The notes beneath the pieces are model-generated. The model had not been told where the DNA came from. It worked only from the letters and a program-made list of their open reading frames with translations, and did no database searches. This document shows, piece by piece, positions 5,516 to 6,675 of a DNA stretch of 6,675 nucleotides. This DNA comes from Bacilli bacterium (GTDB lineage Bacteria; Bacillota_I; Bacilli_A; RF39; UBA660), in contig JAFUFG010000142.1 of assembly GCA_017470045.1 (NCBI GenBank), forward strand, positions 1-6,675, written 5' to 3'. The translations under genes and the position numbers were made by a program. The first letter of the stretch is position 1. Each line of letters opens with the position of its first letter.

Positions 5516-6675
5516 ATGGTTAGTAAACTAAAAAATCTATTCTTAATTATAGTCATAATACTTTTTTCGGTAATATATGTAAAAGCTGATAGCAATAATA
5601 GTGATTTAACAATACAAAATATAGAAATAATTGATAAAGCCGATACTATGGATTCTAGTGTAGAGTTGAATCCGATTAGTAACATTTCTACTAATAGTTC
5701 TTTTTTTGAAGAAGGAGATTATGTAAAATATAAAATTACTATTAAGAATAATAGCAATAATAAATATCAAATAAAAGAATTATTAGATAATAACGATCAA
5801 ACATACATCAATAATACTTATGAATATTCAAAAAAAGAAATCAACCAAAATGAAGAGTACTCGTTTAATATGATAACAAGTTACAATAATCTAATAAGTA
5901 CTAAAAAAGAAATAATAAATACTCCGTTAATTATCAGTTTAAAATATAGTAATCAATCAAGCAATCCAAATACGATTGATACTATTTATATATATCATCT
6001 CATATTTTTGATATCTTTATTATTATTTACTTTCTTTATGAAAATGAGCAAAAAACAAAGAGCAACTCTAATCATTGGTTTATGTATACTTAATATCCCT
6101 TTTTTGGTAAAAGCTTCAGGTAATGTATTTAATTTAGAGTTATATAGAGATATACACATTTATAAAGATACAGCCATTTTTGTAACAGGAAAAGAATTTA
6201 ATAAAAAAATAAAATCATTAGCTAGTAATAATCAAAATATAACTTATAATAGTGAAGATAATTTGATTTCTAGAATTGTAGTAGCATCAGAAAAAAATAC
6301 TGAATTGACTGAAAATAATATAATTTCATCAGAAAAAACAAATCTACCAATTTACGCTTGGTATGAAGAAAGAACAATATATTTATGGAGCGAAGATAAC
6401 AATCCGGAATTAAATCCTAATTCCAGTTGCATGTTTCAAAAGTTAAATAATGTTAAAAATATATCACTTAATGATTTTGATTCCTCAAATATAAAAGATT
6501 CCAGTTATATGTTCTTAGACGATAAATCTATTGAAACAATTAGAATAGAGAACTTAGAAACAAAAAAAGTCACTAATATGGAGTCTATGTTTGAAGGATG
6601 TGAAAAAATAAAGAATATAGATTGTACTAGTTTTAATACTGAAAAAGTTAATAATATGAAAGATATGTTTAAAAA
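5516..6675 (+). CDS. BspA-like leucine-rich-repeat surface protein, N-terminal 386 residues (3' end outside window)
   Basis: A cell-surface protein, probably for adhesion or host/community contact, still open at the window end. Residues 1-24 are a Sec signal peptide (MVSKLKN, hydrophobic core, cleavage likely after YVKA). Residues 25-149 form an Asn/Ser/Ile-rich extracellular domain. N150-P-N-T, a membrane segment (157-175) and KMSKK (176-180) then resemble a degenerate sorting signal. A second hydrophobic stretch ending in LVKASG (184-202) looks like a second signal peptide or membrane helix. After a further domain, W291 onward is DUF285/BspA-type repeat, with MF pairs at 306, 332, 358 and 384, spaced exactly 26 residues, in a pattern like VTNMESMFEGC. 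The ATG at 5516 follows AGGAGG. By eye the gene is richer in Asn and A/T than its neighbours, as such surface genes often are. Confidence 0.85.
   Translation, partial: MVSKLKNLFLIIVIILFSVIYVKADSNNSDLTIQNIEIIDKADTMDSSVELNPISNISTNSSFFEEGDYVKYKITIKNNSNNKYQIKELLDNNDQTYINNTYEYSKKEINQNEEYSFNMITSYNNLISTKKEIINTPLIISLKYSNQSSNPNTIDTIYIYHLIFLISLLLFTFFMKMSKKQRATLIIGLCILNIPFLVKASGNVFNLELYRDIHIYKDTAIFVTGKEFNKKIKSLASNNQNITYNSEDNLISRIVVASEKNTELTENNIISSEKTNLPIYAWYEERTIYLWSEDNNPELNPNSSCMFQKLNNVKNISLNDFDSSNIKDSSYMFLDDKSIETIRIENLETKKVTNMESMFEGCEKIKNIDCTSFNTEKVNNMKDMFK

Noticed and set aside
5479..5685. Minus-strand open frame opposite the start of the BspA-like gene.
   Set aside because: It is a shadow of the real gene's signal peptide region. 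It has no ribosome site, and the plus strand shows clear coding and promoter signals. The minus-strand frames at 99-281, 1077-1268, 3751-3972 and 3849-4091 were dropped for the same reason.
6044..6675. A separate BspA gene starting at the internal ATG (MSKKQR) with its own signal peptide.
   Set aside because: The frame is continuous from 5516, and there is no Shine-Dalgarno before 6044, so one protein is the simpler reading. The idea is kept only as an evolutionary fusion.
1..6675. UGA reassigned to tryptophan, as in mycoplasmas.
   Set aside because: None of the coding regions contains an in-frame TGA and every Trp is TGG. The lack of TGA stops among seven genes is too small a sample to mean anything.

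Overview
The window is AT-rich chromosomal DNA and most likely comes from a low-GC Gram-positive (Bacillota) bacterium, plausibly one of the small-genome uncultured gut Bacilli or Mollicutes-related lineages. This rests on an ftsX–M23 peptidase pair, strong AGGAGG-type ribosome sites (some matching the longer GGAGGTGATC form), Sec signal peptides without lipoboxes, and a BspA-like surface protein with a Gram-positive-style sorting-like segment. The lineage is an inference. The genetic code looks standard: every Trp codon is TGG, and the stops seen are TAA or TAG.

Layout. Positions 1-1628 (+) hold the 3' end of ftsX, overlapped by one base (TAATG) by a secreted coiled-coil/LytM peptidase. This is a cell-division peptidoglycan hydrolase module. 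A symmetric bidirectional terminator (1634-1658) separates it from two minus-strand genes: tsaC (tRNA t6A synthesis) and, upstream of it, an unrecognised 147-residue soluble protein. A 129-bp divergent promoter region (2764-2892) carries the promoter for that protein on the minus strand and one for a plus-strand ATP-grasp ligase (2893-3819). Next come a zinc-ribbon, single-pass membrane protein (3930-4559) whose reading frame seems to be cut by an in-frame TAA, then an exodeoxyribonuclease III/AP endonuclease (4692-5444). Last is the 5' part of a BspA-like leucine-rich-repeat surface protein (5516 to the window end), which leaves the window still open.

Apart from ftsX and the peptidase, the genes appear to be single transcription units, each with its own promoter, a short leader of roughly 12-20 nt and a hairpin terminator. 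At three junctions the terminator and the next promoter are fused: an extended -10 (TGnTATAAT) follows directly on the T-tract, and the likely -35 falls in or next to the hairpin loop.

I see no mobile element, CRISPR array, rRNA, tRNA or riboswitch. No gene-free stretch exceeds 300 bases. The points most worth following up are the interrupted zinc-ribbon gene, the two-signal topology of the BspA-like protein, the ATP-grasp ligase of unknown substrate, and the fused terminator–promoter junctions.
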